Shown here in pieces: positions 1 to 8,007 of a stretch of 64,000 nt of DNA; the stretch's first letter is position 1, and the number at the start of each line of letters is the position of its first letter. Source of the stretch: an uncultured Dehalococcoidia bacterium (GTDB taxonomy: Bacteria; Chloroflexota; Dehalococcoidia; Lucifugimonadales; UBA3495); NCBI GenBank assembly GCA_958296225.1, contig OY282456.1, positions 2,232,001 to 2,296,000 of the forward strand, read 5' to 3'. The notes under the pieces were generated by a model. The model saw only the letters and a list, made by a program, of their open reading frames with translations. It was not told the origin of the DNA and made no database searches. Position numbers and translations under genes: made by a program.

Positions 1-98
1 GCGTCGGGGGCATCGTCCGGCGCAACCGTATTCGTTTGCAGCGTCAGCGGCCCCTTGCAAACCGGGCAGGCGATAATGTCCATCAAATCGGTATTCAT
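1..98 (-). CDS. Trm112-family protein (5' end only)
   Basis: The gene starts at an ATG at 98 and runs leftward out of the window. The visible N-terminus reads MNTDLMDIIACPVCKGPLTL, the first half of the zinc-ribbon (CPVCKGPL) found in Trm112/YcaR-like proteins of about 60 residues. Family members are small zinc proteins, some of which activate methyltransferases. An AGGA ribosome-binding site lies about 9 nt upstream. It follows the CopD-like gene by 23 nt on the same strand. Only 32 codons are visible, so the second Cys pair cannot be checked. Confidence 0.7.
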   Translation of the reverse strand, partial: MNTDLMDIIACPVCKGPLTLQTNTVAPDDAPD

Positions 99-121
99 CA
101 GCAATCCTGTCCTGTCTCCGG

Positions 122-640
122 TCAGCCCGCCAGGCCCCTCTCGAAAAGCCAGCCCAGCACGTCGGCCAGCCCGATGACGACGACGCCCGCCACCGTTAGC
201 GCAGCCGGCCCGCTAACCGCCAGCCTGATACGTTGCCGGAGGTTCGGGACAGCTGCCTCCCCAGCGGCGGCGCTGTTCCCGCGCCGGCGTCGCGGCAGCA
301 GCCAGGCGATGCCAAAAGCGTAAAGGGCCAGCGCGATTTTGGCAATCAGCGCCGCCACATAAGCGATGTCGGCGGCGTCCGACGTTAACCGGCTTACCGA
401 TAATATCACGCCGGTAACAATCAGCACGGCGATGGCGGTGGCGACGACCGGGCGAAACTCGGCGGCCAGCGCGCGGCCCGCCAACCCGCCGGCGTCGCCG
501 GCCGCGCCATTACTATTACGGATTGAACGCAGCGCCGGCCGTCCCACCAGCAGCATAAACAAACTGCCGCCAATCCAGGTAACCGCGGCCAGCGCGTGGG
601 CCCAGCGGATGAGCAGCAGGATGACATCAAGCGCGTTCAT
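122..640 (-). CDS. CopD-like integral membrane protein
   Basis: This 172-residue protein is largely hydrophobic. The N-terminal segment (about residues 5-35, IRWAHALAAVTWIGGSLFM) has the helix signature of CopD/DUF4149-type proteins, with a His and Trp-Gly-Gly in the first membrane segment. Further segments lie near residues 65-85, 90-115 and 145-165, giving about four helices. CopD relatives are linked to copper handling or haem-dependent electron transfer, but no dedicated metal-binding motif is seen here. It lies just upstream of the Trm112-like gene. The copper role is a family inference; the membrane call is firm. Confidence 0.6.
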   Translation of the reverse strand: MNALDVILLLIRWAHALAAVTWIGGSLFMLLVGRPALRSIRNSNGAAGDAGGLAGRALAAEFRPVVATAIAVLIVTGVILSVSRLTSDAADIAYVAALIAKIALALYAFGIAWLLPRRRRGNSAAAGEAAVPNLRQRIRLAVSGPAALTVAGVVVIGLADVLGWLFERGLAG

Positions 641-692
641 AGTATCCGGCCCGACCTACGGGCGATTTTATCACAGAGCGCCGGCGGCGCGA

Positions 693-1415
693 TTAGCCGC
701 CGCCGTCCACGGCCTGCCTGGCCTGCCGGAACACGTCATCCAGCATCTCCGGCGTGAGCCGGCCCGTCTGCGTGTTCTGCTGGCTGGGGTGGTAGCAGGC
801 GATGAGCAGCGGGCCGCCGTCGGGCAGTTGGGTGGCGACGTTATGCCCGAAGGGCGGCTTGCGCGGCGGCATCGTCCGTCCGGCGGCGGCCCAGGCCCGC
901 AGCAAGGCGTCAAAAGCAACCCGACCCAAGGCGACCACGGCCCGCAAATCGGCCAGCAGCTCCAGCTCCCGGACGATATAGGGACGGCAGGCGGCCAGCT
1001 CGGCCGGCGTCAGTTTGTTTTGCGGCGGGGCGCAGCGGGCCGCCGCCGTAACCAGCGCGCCCCGCAGTTCCAGCCCGTCGCCGGCGCGGACGGATGCGGG
1101 CTGATTGGCGAACCCGGCCCGGTGCAACGCGCCAAACAGCCAGTCGCCGCTGCGGTCGCCGGTGAACATCCGCCCGGTGCGGTTGCCGCCGTGGGCCGCC
1201 GGCGCCAGGCCGACTACCAGCAGGCGGGCGTTGGGGTCGCCAAAGGCGGCCAGCGGCCGGCCCCAATAGTCCTCATCGCGGTACATTCGCCGCTTGACCC
1301 GCGCCGTCTCCTCCCGCCACGCCACCAGGCGGGGGCAGGCGCGGCAATTGACAACCCGCTGCTGAACCTCGGCGATGCTGCCGGCGCCGGCAAGATCAGA
1401 CATATTCCCAACCAT
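693..1415 (-). CDS. udgB: Uracil-DNA glycosylase, family 5 (UdgB)
   Basis: This 240-residue protein removes uracil and other deaminated bases from DNA as the first step of base-excision repair. Near the N-terminus NCRACPRLV supplies two of the iron-sulfur cluster cysteines; further Cys lie near residues 127 (ARCAPPQNKLTP) and 140. The active-site motif A is GLAPAAHGGNRTGR (residues about 69-82), lacking the Asp of classical UDG as expected for family 5. The C-terminal loop is CYHPSQQNTQTGRLT. Length and motif order match UdgB. A second ATG at 1403 is possible as start. It is downstream of hyuB on the same strand but functionally unrelated. Confidence 0.88.
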   Translation of the reverse strand: MVGNMSDLAGAGSIAEVQQRVVNCRACPRLVAWREETARVKRRMYRDEDYWGRPLAAFGDPNARLLVVGLAPAAHGGNRTGRMFTGDRSGDWLFGALHRAGFANQPASVRAGDGLELRGALVTAAARCAPPQNKLTPAELAACRPYIVRELELLADLRAVVALGRVAFDALLRAWAAAGRTMPPRKPPFGHNVATQLPDGGPLLIACYHPSQQNTQTGRLTPEMLDDVFRQARQAVDGGG

Positions 1416-1442
1416 TCCAGTCCCGTATCGCTCCGTAAAACC

Positions 1443-3026
1443 CTAGGCCGGCGCGCCCCAGCCGCCGCCGCCGGGGGTGCGGATGCTCAGGATGTCGCCG
1501 GCGTTCACGTCCAGGGTTTCCTTGCCGGCCAGGTGGACTTCCTCGTAGCCGCCGCGCAGCAGGACGTTTTCGCCGTGCTCGCCGTGGTGTCCGCCGTGGT
1601 AGCCGGGCGGGGCGAACCGCCGCCGCTCCGACAGCACCGTTACCCGCGCCGGGCTGAGGAACTCCACGTCGCGCACCAGCCCGTCGCCGCCGCGATGCAA
1701 TCCGTCGCCGCCGGAGCCGCGCCGCAGCGCATAGCGACGCAGGCGCAAGGGAAAAGCGAACTCCAGAGCCTCCACCGGCGTGTTCATCGTGTTGGTCATA
1801 TGGGTGTGGATGCCCGATATGCCGTCCTGGTCGGGGCGCGCGCCCATGCCGCCGCCGATGGTTTCGTAATAGACATAGGGCTTGTCGCGGGAAATGTCGT
1901 GTCCGCCGATAATCATGTTGTTCATCGTGCCTTGCGACGCCGCCGGAATGCGGTCGGGGAGGGCCTGGCTCATGGCGGCCAGCAGTACGTCGGTGATGCG
2001 CTGGGAGGTTTCCACATTGCCGCCGGCGACGCCGCGCTGGGGCAGAGGGTCAACCAGGCTGCCGCGCGGGGTGATGATATCCACCGGACGCAGGCAGCCC
2101 TGATTGGCCGGGGCTTCGTCGCCCACCACGCAGCGCACCACGTAGAGGCTGGCCGAAACGGTTACGGCGCGGGGCGCGTTGATGCAGCCGGGCCGCTGGT
2201 CGGCAGTGCCGGTAAAGTCAATGGTCAGCAAGTCGCCGGCCACGGTAACGGTTACGGTGATGGGCACCGGCTCCACGCTCTGCCCGTCGTCGTCCATATA
2301 GTCGGTAACTTGATACACTCCGTCGGGGATTTCGGTGATGCGGCGGCGCGTGAGCCGCTCCGAGTAGTCCAGCAGGGCGTCCATATGCTCGTGGGTATCG
2401 GCCAGACCGTAGCGTTGGGCGATTTCGGTCAGCCGCTTTTCGCCGACGCGGATGGACGCAATCTGCGCCGCCAGGTCGCCCTGCCGGTCGTCGGGCGTGC
2501 GGGAGTTGCGGCAGATGAGGGCGATGACTTCGTGATTGATGCGTCCCCCGCGGGCCAGTTTCAGCGGCGGGATAATCAGCCCCTCCTGGTACAGCTCGGT
2601 GGACAGGGGCATGGAGCCGGGAGCCATCCCGCCCACGTCGGAATGATGCCCCCGGTTGCTGACGTAGCCGATAAGTTCCTTCGCGCCGCCGGTGTCAATA
2701 TAAGCCGGCGCCACCAGCGTAATGTCGGGCAGGTGGGAGCCGCCCAGATAAGGGTCGTTGAGGATGACGATGTCGCCGGGCCGCAGCCCGCGCGGGAAGG
2801 TTTGCAGCGCGGCCTGCACGGAGGCGGGCATCGCCCCCAGATGCACTGGCTGGTGCGCCGCCTGGGCCACCATTTCGGCGGCGGGGTTGAACAGGGCGCA
2901 GGAAAAATCCTGCCGCTCCTTCATATTGGTAGAGTAGCTGGTGCGCTGCAAGGCCACGCCCATCTCCTCGGATACGGAGATGAACATATTCTTGAACACT
3001 TCCAGGCTGATGGCGTCAACGGGCAT
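1443..3026 (-). CDS. hyuB: Hydantoinase B / oxoprolinase family subunit
   Basis: This 527-residue protein matches the HyuB family: the small or beta subunit of ATP-dependent N-methylhydantoinase, 5-oxoprolinase and acetone-carboxylase-like enzymes. The N-terminus (ISLEVFKNMFISVSEEMG) and internal blocks such as HLGAMPASV, ILNDPYLGGSHLPDI and SNRGHHSDVGG are typical, as is the Gly-rich end (RTPGGGGWG). The ATG at 3026 has an AAGGAA site about 10 nt upstream. The partner hyuA lies 11.4 kb upstream on the same strand, separated by accessory genes, which is unusual because hyuA and hyuB are normally adjacent. Substrate is unknown. Confidence 0.9.
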   Translation of the reverse strand: MPVDAISLEVFKNMFISVSEEMGVALQRTSYSTNMKERQDFSCALFNPAAEMVAQAAHQPVHLGAMPASVQAALQTFPRGLRPGDIVILNDPYLGGSHLPDITLVAPAYIDTGGAKELIGYVSNRGHHSDVGGMAPGSMPLSTELYQEGLIIPPLKLARGGRINHEVIALICRNSRTPDDRQGDLAAQIASIRVGEKRLTEIAQRYGLADTHEHMDALLDYSERLTRRRITEIPDGVYQVTDYMDDDGQSVEPVPITVTVTVAGDLLTIDFTGTADQRPGCINAPRAVTVSASLYVVRCVVGDEAPANQGCLRPVDIITPRGSLVDPLPQRGVAGGNVETSQRITDVLLAAMSQALPDRIPAASQGTMNNMIIGGHDISRDKPYVYYETIGGGMGARPDQDGISGIHTHMTNTMNTPVEALEFAFPLRLRRYALRRGSGGDGLHRGGDGLVRDVEFLSPARVTVLSERRRFAPPGYHGGHHGEHGENVLLRGGYEEVHLAGKETLDVNAGDILSIRTPGGGGWGAPA

Positions 3027-3046
3027 GGTAAATTTGTTCCTTGCGG

Positions 3047-3370
3047 CTATCCTTCGTAGTCCGCTCCGGGCAGCAGGCGAATGTCCTCAAAGGTAATGAT
3101 ACGGTCATCCTCAATTATGGCATAGTATAACTCTATGAGAGTGAGGGAGCGCGGTGAGCGGAGGAATCGAATTACACGAAGGTTCGCCGCCGCATCGGGC
3201 ACCGGATCGCCCAGGAAAGGTATCCGGGGCAGCGCTGTGCTGGCATAGAAATCCAGGATGGACTGGTGTTCCCTTGGGTCAAACCAGCCGGCTGCGGCCC
3301 CGGCATCCCGGGCGGCGTAAAAAGCGGCGCTGTGCCGGACACGGTAAGGCTCATCGCTGCTGGATAGCAT
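3047..3370 (-). CDS. Putative RelE/ParE-like toxin paired with Panacea antitoxin (pair 1)
   Basis: The 107-residue product starts at ATG 3370, inside the end of the preceding Panacea gene. The C-terminal half (LTLIELYYAIIEDDRIITFEDIRL) has the strand pattern of RelE/ParE-fold toxins, in which a beta hairpin ends with an arginine-containing strand. The N-terminal half (YRVRHSAAFYAARDAGAAAGW) is shared with the paralogue at 4045. Genetic coupling to a Panacea antitoxin supports a toxin role. Overall identity to the second copy is low although the antitoxins are nearly identical. The fold is inferred from pattern only. Confidence 0.5.
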   Translation of the reverse strand: MLSSSDEPYRVRHSAAFYAARDAGAAAGWFDPREHQSILDFYASTALPRIPFLGDPVPDAAANLRVIRFLRSPRSLTLIELYYAIIEDDRIITFEDIRLLPGADYEG

Positions 3371-3902
3371 CAGCAATTTCGCGTCCGTGACGGATGGAGT
3401 TCTGGCTCAGGGGCGGCGCAAAGATGCCCGCCAGTTCGTAGGCCATCGCCTGCCCGTCCTCCGTGGCCAGCCAGGCCGCCTCGTACCGGGAATAATCCTC
3501 AATGGCCGCCGCGCTGTAGCCGGCGAAGCGTTCCAGCTGCGCGTCCATTTCGGCCAGCTCTTTGGGAGCCAGAACTTCCCGGTCGGCCGGGCGGTTGGTG
3601 AGCAGGCCGTAATGGTGATAGCCCTGGGCGTGCTGGTCGCGCAGCACGGTCACCGCCCCGGTCTGTTCCATTTTCACGCGGGCCTGGTGCCAGTTCTCCG
3701 GGTAGGGGCCGTGGGGAAAATGCAGGTACGTAGTGCCGGTAATCGGCCGGCCCAGCAGCATATAGGCGGCGCAGTCGGAATAATACAGCAGCCGCACCAG
3801 CTTGCTCACCCCAAAATAGGGGTCGTTCTCCGAGCGCTCCCCCAGATAAAGCGCCGCTTCAATCAGCTTGTCCAGGTCCTGCTCAAAACTGACTTGCTCC
3901 AT
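3351..3902 (-). CDS. Panacea (DUF4065) antitoxin, pair 1
   Basis: This 183-residue protein carries the Panacea/DUF4065 domain, with FGVSKLVRLLYYSDCAAYMLLGRPITG followed within a few residues by HFPHGPYPENWHQAR. Panacea domains neutralise many unrelated toxins. I start it at ATG 3902 (MEQVSFEQDLDKL), which aligns with the start of the third copy at 8562; an upstream ATG at 3953 is possible. The stop overlaps the toxin gene. Residues up to LSQNSIR are almost identical to the copy at 4331. The last 12 residues, encoded in the region overlapping the toxin, differ completely. Confidence 0.8.
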   Translation of the reverse strand: MEQVSFEQDLDKLIEAALYLGERSENDPYFGVSKLVRLLYYSDCAAYMLLGRPITGTTYLHFPHGPYPENWHQARVKMEQTGAVTVLRDQHAQGYHHYGLLTNRPADREVLAPKELAEMDAQLERFAGYSAAAIEDYSRYEAAWLATEDGQAMAYELAGIFAPPLSQNSIRHGREIADAIQQR

Positions 3903-3997
3903 AACGGCAAACCCCCGCCACAGTATCCGCTTGACCGCAGCATAGGCCGGCAAGGGTCAATTTTAGGCCGTATTCTACCGCGTGGCAATCTGCCCGA

Positions 3998-4040
3998 TCC
4001 AGGCTGATGGCGTCAACGGGCATTAGCGTTGGTTCCTTGC
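3998..4040 (-). pseudogene. Remnant of the hyuB 5' end
   Basis: About 43 bp here repeat the start region of hyuB (2999-3043): the codons for MPVDAISL and the ATG match, and the leader up to GTTCCTTGC is recognisable. The copy is cut after eight codons and joins the leader of toxin-antitoxin pair 1. It lies between the two Panacea modules exactly where the hyuB start would follow the upstream module. This marks a duplication or concatenation junction. Confidence 0.8.
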
Positions 4041-4044
4041 CGGG

Positions 4045-4356
4045 TCAGGCAATGAGGCGGATTCGTTCCATAATGATGGTGCGGTCATCCTCGATGATGG
4101 CATAGATTATCTGGATGACGGCGGCGCCCCGGGGGGAGTGTGGGAAACGGATTGCTCTGTAATTCGCCGGTTCGCCTGTGGCCGGCCCGCCGAAATAGGG
4201 CATCGTGGGCAGCAGCGTTCCGGTGAAGTATGCTACCTGAGCCGGGTGTACCATCGGGTTGAGCCAGCCGGCGGCTACGCCCGAATCCCAATCGGCAGCG
4301 AAGGCCGCGCTCCGTATCACCCGGTAAGTTTCACCGGGCCCGGGCGGCACTGGCAA
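4045..4356 (-). CDS. Putative RelE/ParE-like toxin paired with Panacea antitoxin (pair 2)
   Basis: About 103 residues, similar in pattern but not in detail to the toxin at 3047 (shared YRVxRSAAF, AAGW, YAIIEDDR and IRL blocks). The C-terminal hairpin IIQIIYAIIEDDRTIIMERIRL resembles RelE/ParE toxins. The upstream boundary uses TTG at 4356, but a GTG at 4350 is an equally good start. It overlaps the 3' end of its antitoxin, as in pair 1. No membrane segments are present. Toxin identity is inferred from genetic linkage and fold pattern. Confidence 0.5.
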   Translation of the reverse strand: MPVPPGPGETYRVIRSAAFAADWDSGVAAGWLNPMVHPAQVAYFTGTLLPTMPYFGGPATGEPANYRAIRFPHSPRGAAVIQIIYAIIEDDRTIIMERIRLIA

Positions 4357-4882
4357 CCTCCCGGACGGCGCGGATGGAGTTCTGGCTCAGGGGCGGCGCA
4401 AAGATGCCCGCCAGTTCGTAGGCCATCGCCTGCCCGTCCTCCGTGGCCAGCCAGGCCGCCTCGTACCGGGCATAGTCCTCAATGGCCGCCGCGCTGTAAC
4501 CGGCGAAGCGTTCCAGCTGCGCGTCCATTTCGGCCAGCTCTTGGGGAGCCAAAACTTCCCGGTCGGCCGGGCGGTTGGTGAGCAGGCCGTAATGGTGATA
4601 GCCCTGGGCGTGCTGGTCCCGCAGCACGGTCACCGCGCCGGTCTGTTCCATTTTCACGCGGGCCTGGTGCCAGTTCTCCGGGTAGGGGCCGTGGGGAAAA
4701 TGCAGGTACGTAGTGCCGGTAATCGGCCGGCCCAGCAGCATATAGGCGGCGCAGTCCGAATAATACAGCAGCCGCACCAGCTTGCTCACCCCAAAATAGG
4801 GGTCGTTTTCCGAGCGCTCCCCCAGATAAAGCGCCGCTTCAATCAGCTTGTCAAGGTCCTGCTCAAAACTGACTTGCTCCAT
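4331..4882 (-). CDS. Panacea (DUF4065) antitoxin, pair 2
   Basis: A near-duplicate of the gene at 3351. From MEQVSFEQDLDKL to LSQNSIR only two residue differences are seen (Lys/Gln in the APxELAEMD block and Ser/Ala in EDYxRYE). The C-terminal tail is different (AVREVASAARAR). ATG 4882 is preferred by alignment with the other copies. The leader is the same as in pair 1 up to about 4977, where the 560-bp mobile element begins. The pair therefore arose by a recent duplication in which the toxin end diverged or was exchanged. Confidence 0.8.
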   Translation of the reverse strand: MEQVSFEQDLDKLIEAALYLGERSENDPYFGVSKLVRLLYYSDCAAYMLLGRPITGTTYLHFPHGPYPENWHQARVKMEQTGAVTVLRDQHAQGYHHYGLLTNRPADREVLAPQELAEMDAQLERFAGYSAAAIEDYARYEAAWLATEDGQAMAYELAGIFAPPLSQNSIRAVREVASAARAR

Positions 4883-4984
4883 AACGGCAAACCCCCGCCA
4901 CAGTATCCGCCTGGCCGCAGCATAGGCCGGCAAGCGTCAATTTTAGGCCGTATGCTACCGCGTGGCAATCTGCCCGACCCGCGC

Positions 4985-5544
4985 GGCAGCGTTCCGTTTC
5001 CGGTGGTTTGGTTATTCATCTTTTGGTTATTCCTCTGGGGTGGTGGGCTGGGTTCATTGGCGATGCTCCTTGCTGGTTCAGGCTATCGGGGTTCGGGCGG
5101 TTGGCGGGATACGGTGTGCGGGCCAGAGGTTACCGGTCATTGTCAGCCCCACGGCCGGGGGTTTTACGCAAAGTTTTGCTCCGATGGTTCGTGAACTGCG
5201 CTTTAAGGCGCAGCCACGCAGCGCGGTGGCAGTCGCTGTTGGCCGGTTAGACCGTTCTCGCGTAAGCATTGGACGAGGGGTCTCCACGACGCCGGTATGC
5301 GATTTTGTGCTGACTGGCCGTTGACGACCGGTTGACCTCTGGCAGGACTGAGATTCACGTGATAGATTGCAGTATAGTACCGATGTTCGCTGTTGTCAAA
5401 GGGGGGTTGTCAGAGGGCCGGCGCAAAGTGCGGGCGGCAGGTTTTGCGGCGCCGGAGCGCTACCCCTCTCCCAACCCTCTCCCCCTGTGGGAGAGGGCTT
5501 TAATGACTTTGCAAGGCCCCGACCGCCGGCAACGGAACGCTGCC
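4985..5544. mobile_element. 560-bp non-autonomous transposon-like element (MITE-like), copy 1
   Basis: The element is bounded by 19-bp terminal inverted repeats: the left end reads GGCAGCGTTCCGTTTCCGG and the right end is its reverse complement with one mismatch. It is flanked by a perfect 9-bp direct repeat, GACCCGCGC, at 4976-4984 and 5545-5553, which fits a target-site duplication. A related inverted copy lies at 59333-59926. No convincing transposase ORF is present, so it would need a transposase in trans. A CCCTCTCCC/GGGAGAGGG hairpin lies at 5475-5497. It occupies most of the gap between the Panacea module and the methyltransferase gene. Confidence 0.85.
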
Positions 5545-5664
5545 GACCCGCGCCGGAACGGGGGCTGCCGGCCGGCTGGCAGCCCCTAATCTCAAATCCG
5601 GTCCATCTTGTCTATCCGTGTAAAAAACCCGTCGTAGGAAAACCGGCGCCCGGCGGGTTGGCCG

Positions 5665-7317
5665 CTAGCCGGTCAAATTGGGCTGGCTGCCCTGTGTCCG
5701 GCGGCGGCGCGGGGCCTGGCGGAAGGTGCTTTGCCGGCCCATCCGGGGGTATTCCGCCGTCTGGCCGGCCAGCAGCTGCGCCACGGTCAGGATTTGCAGG
5801 CGGGGAAACCGGAGGCCGGGGTAATGCTCCGGTTCGTAGAACCCGGCCGACGCCGCCTCGTTCCGCATCGGGCGCGTGGGTTCGGCCAGGGTTACGAACA
5901 GCCCCAACTGCGCCTTTTCCCGCTCCATATCGCCCTTGAGGGTGGCAATCATCCCCCGGTTAACGTGGCCGCTTTTGACCTGCACGATGATGCGCCGGGG
6001 CTGGCCGCTGTTGTCGTCAAAGAAATTGATATAGCCGTCAACGCCGCTGTCCGCCCCCTTGCGCTGGTCCCGGGCCGGCCGGGCGTCCACCAGGCCCAGC
6101 GCCCACCATTCAAACTGGTAGCGGTCATTCTCCGCCAGAGCGGCGGCGCTGGCGGCATCCTCCGGCTCGCCGATGACCGAGTAAGGACGCAGCTCGTCGC
6201 CAAAGGTGTCGTGCAGCCGGTGGCGGATTAGGGAGATGGCCAGGTGGGTAATGTCAATGCCAATCCAGCGGCGGTTGAGCCGCTCGGCGGCGACGACGGC
6301 GGTGCCGCAGCCGCAGAAGGGGTCCAGAACCACGTCGCCCGCATTGCTGCTGGCCTTGATGATGCGCTCCAGCAGGGCCTCCGGCTTTTGGGTAGGATAG
6401 CCGAGGCGTTCCGAGTTGCTCCCAGAGAGGGAGTTGATGTCGTACCACATATCCTGTACAGGTACGCCACGAGATTCGTCCAGGTACAATTTTCGGCGCG
6501 GGTAACCAGTCCGCGAATAATACAAGCGGCCCTCCTCGTCCAACTTTTGCATAGTATCACGGCTATAGCGCCAGGCTCTGGTATGACCATTCCATTCGTA
6601 CACCGGGTTGCCCTTTTCTGCGCCACCCGGCCCGGTCAGTGGAGTAGTGGTGAATCGCCGGCCAGTATCTTGCTCAATATGCCGGTAAGTGGTTTGGATA
6701 TAGCTGTCGTCCAATGGCACAAATCCCTGATGCCAAGTTACAGACTCGCTCTTACCGTACAGCAAAATAGTGTCATGCACCCGACCAAATCGAGTAGAAC
6801 CTTGCCCTACGTCATTATGTGCTCCGTAACGTTTCCATACAATCTCATTCCTGAACTTGTCGGCGCCAAACACGGCATCCATCATCAGTTTCAGGTAGTG
6901 GCTGGCCGTAGGGTCGCAGTGCAGGTAGATGCTGCCGGTGGGTTTGAGTACCCGGCGCAGTTCAATCATCCGCTGGGCCATCATCGTCAGGTAGGCCATC
7001 ATATCGTTCTGGCCGAGGAACTCGCGCATGGCGGCCAGCAGTGCGCCCGCTTTGGCCGGCCCCTGGGTAACCACGTCCTGATAGGCGTGTTCCGATTCCA
7101 GGCTCCAGCGCCAGGTGTCGTCAAAGGCGGTAATCTGCGCCGCCGACTCGTCGCCGCTGCGCTCCCGGAACAGCACGTTGTAGGTGGCGTTGGAGTTGAA
7201 CGGCGGGTCCAGATAAATCAGGTCCACGCTGGCGTCGGCGATATGCTCCCGCAGGATGGCCAGGTTGTCGCCAAAGTAAAGGCGGTTGGGGGCAGGTTCG
7301 GGCATAGGTTCGGGCAT
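5665..7317 (-). CDS. DNA methyltransferase fused to Mrr-like restriction domain
   Basis: This 550-residue protein has a beta-class amino-methyltransferase arrangement: motif IV DPPFNSN near residue 38, then the SAM-binding motif I DPFCGCGTAVVAAERL near residues 335-350, as in N6-adenine or N4-cytosine enzymes. The C-terminal part (about residues 400-530) contains GADSGVDGYINFF followed by IIVQVKSG, the D...QxK pattern of Mrr/PD-(D/E)xK nucleases. A single chain could therefore both modify and cut DNA. ATG 7317 has a CGGAG site; ATG 7305 is an alternative. A decayed copy of its 5' end lies at 7881-7968. No separate specificity subunit is seen. Confidence 0.85.
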   Translation of the reverse strand: MPEPMPEPAPNRLYFGDNLAILREHIADASVDLIYLDPPFNSNATYNVLFRERSGDESAAQITAFDDTWRWSLESEHAYQDVVTQGPAKAGALLAAMREFLGQNDMMAYLTMMAQRMIELRRVLKPTGSIYLHCDPTASHYLKLMMDAVFGADKFRNEIVWKRYGAHNDVGQGSTRFGRVHDTILLYGKSESVTWHQGFVPLDDSYIQTTYRHIEQDTGRRFTTTPLTGPGGAEKGNPVYEWNGHTRAWRYSRDTMQKLDEEGRLYYSRTGYPRRKLYLDESRGVPVQDMWYDINSLSGSNSERLGYPTQKPEALLERIIKASSNAGDVVLDPFCGCGTAVVAAERLNRRWIGIDITHLAISLIRHRLHDTFGDELRPYSVIGEPEDAASAAALAENDRYQFEWWALGLVDARPARDQRKGADSGVDGYINFFDDNSGQPRRIIVQVKSGHVNRGMIATLKGDMEREKAQLGLFVTLAEPTRPMRNEAASAGFYEPEHYPGLRFPRLQILTVAQLLAGQTAEYPRMGRQSTFRQAPRRRRTQGSQPNLTG

Positions 7318-7360
7318 TATGAATACTCCGGGGACATTCCGCAGCGGCCGGCGGGCTGCA

Positions 7361-7780
7361 TTATAGCGTCAGTTCGGCGCGAATCAGCCGGCGGTGCCTG
7401 GCATCGGCGGCCAGCGCGAATGCCTCTAGCGCCATGGCGCCGAGCAATATTTTCTGCCGGTCGGTCCCAAAGACAACATAAACCGGCCTGGTGCGTCCTT
7501 GCAGTTCCATATCGGCCCACCCGATGGCAAGTTCATGCACCGAGCCGTCGGCCAGGCTGAACAGCTCAGTTTCGTCCCGTTCAATACCCAGCTCATCCAG
7601 GATTTGCGCCGGTATGACGGTATATGACGCGCCGGTGTCCACCAGCCCGTTCAACGACCGGGCTTGCCCGGTATTCCGGTTCAGAATCGTGAAATCAACC
7701 CGGAAAGTTCCCACTTCGCCTCCGATAGTAGTTCCCGGCAGGATAATCCAGTCCTCGGCCGGCTGTTGTTTTTGAGTCAT
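7361..7780 (-). CDS. Retropepsin-like aspartic protease
   Basis: The 139-residue protein contains VDTGASYTVIP near residue 50, the catalytic Asp-Thr-Gly of clan AA (retropepsin-like) proteases, which act as dimers. A hydrophobic-hydrophobic-Gly motif (ILLGAMALEAF) sits near residue 115, as expected after the flap. I use ATG 7780 because GGAGG lies 6 nt upstream. A longer reading to 7870 would translate a duplicated fragment of the PIG-L gene and is rejected. There is no signal peptide or membrane anchor. It lies 43 bp upstream of the methyltransferase gene. Substrate is unknown. Confidence 0.8.
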   Translation of the reverse strand: MTQKQQPAEDWIILPGTTIGGEVGTFRVDFTILNRNTGQARSLNGLVDTGASYTVIPAQILDELGIERDETELFSLADGSVHELAIGWADMELQGRTRPVYVVFGTDRQKILLGAMALEAFALAADARHRRLIRAELTL

Positions 7781-7829
7781 CGCATCCTCCCGTTGGCAGA
7801 TTATACTAAATTCGCTCCGGGGAGCAGTG

Positions 7830-7865
7830 TTACAGCGCGGCCAGCAAATCCACCGCGCCGCGTGG
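7830..7865 (-). pseudogene. Remnant of PIG-L deacetylase 3' end
   Basis: Read on the minus strand, this stretch encodes RGAVDLLAAL and a TAA stop, matching the last residues of the PIG-L gene at 8711 (PPGAADLLATL, stop). It lies directly upstream of the protease gene. Together with the methylase remnant next to it, it shows that the protease sits in a duplicated PIG-L/methylase interval. Confidence 0.75.
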
Positions 7866-7880
7866 CGCAACCGGAAGGCA

Positions 7881-7968
7881 ATAATCTGCGCCGCCGACTC
7901 GTCGCCGCAGTGCTCCCGCAGGATGGCCCGGTTGTCGCCAAAGTAAAGGCGGTTGGGGACAGGTTCGG
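7881..7968 (-). pseudogene. Remnant of methyltransferase 5' end with internal deletion
   Basis: This segment matches two parts of the methyltransferase gene: around 7131-7160 and around 7243-7310. The roughly 85 bp between them are missing, and the deletion endpoints lie at a short repeat, GCTCCCG, present at both sites. The start codon region is lost. It is followed on the minus strand by the PIG-L remnant, so a fused methylase/PIG-L scar separates the Panacea gene from the protease gene. Confidence 0.8.
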
Positions 7969-8007
7969 TAATTGCGTGTACTATGTGATAGGGCGTTGCG
8001 GTAATGC

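Noticed and set aside
366..3059. 897-residue plus-strand ORF
   Set aside because: It lies antisense to the UdgB and hyuB genes, has no domain, and its Arg/Gly/Ala-rich composition is the usual GC-rich shadow of minus-strand genes.
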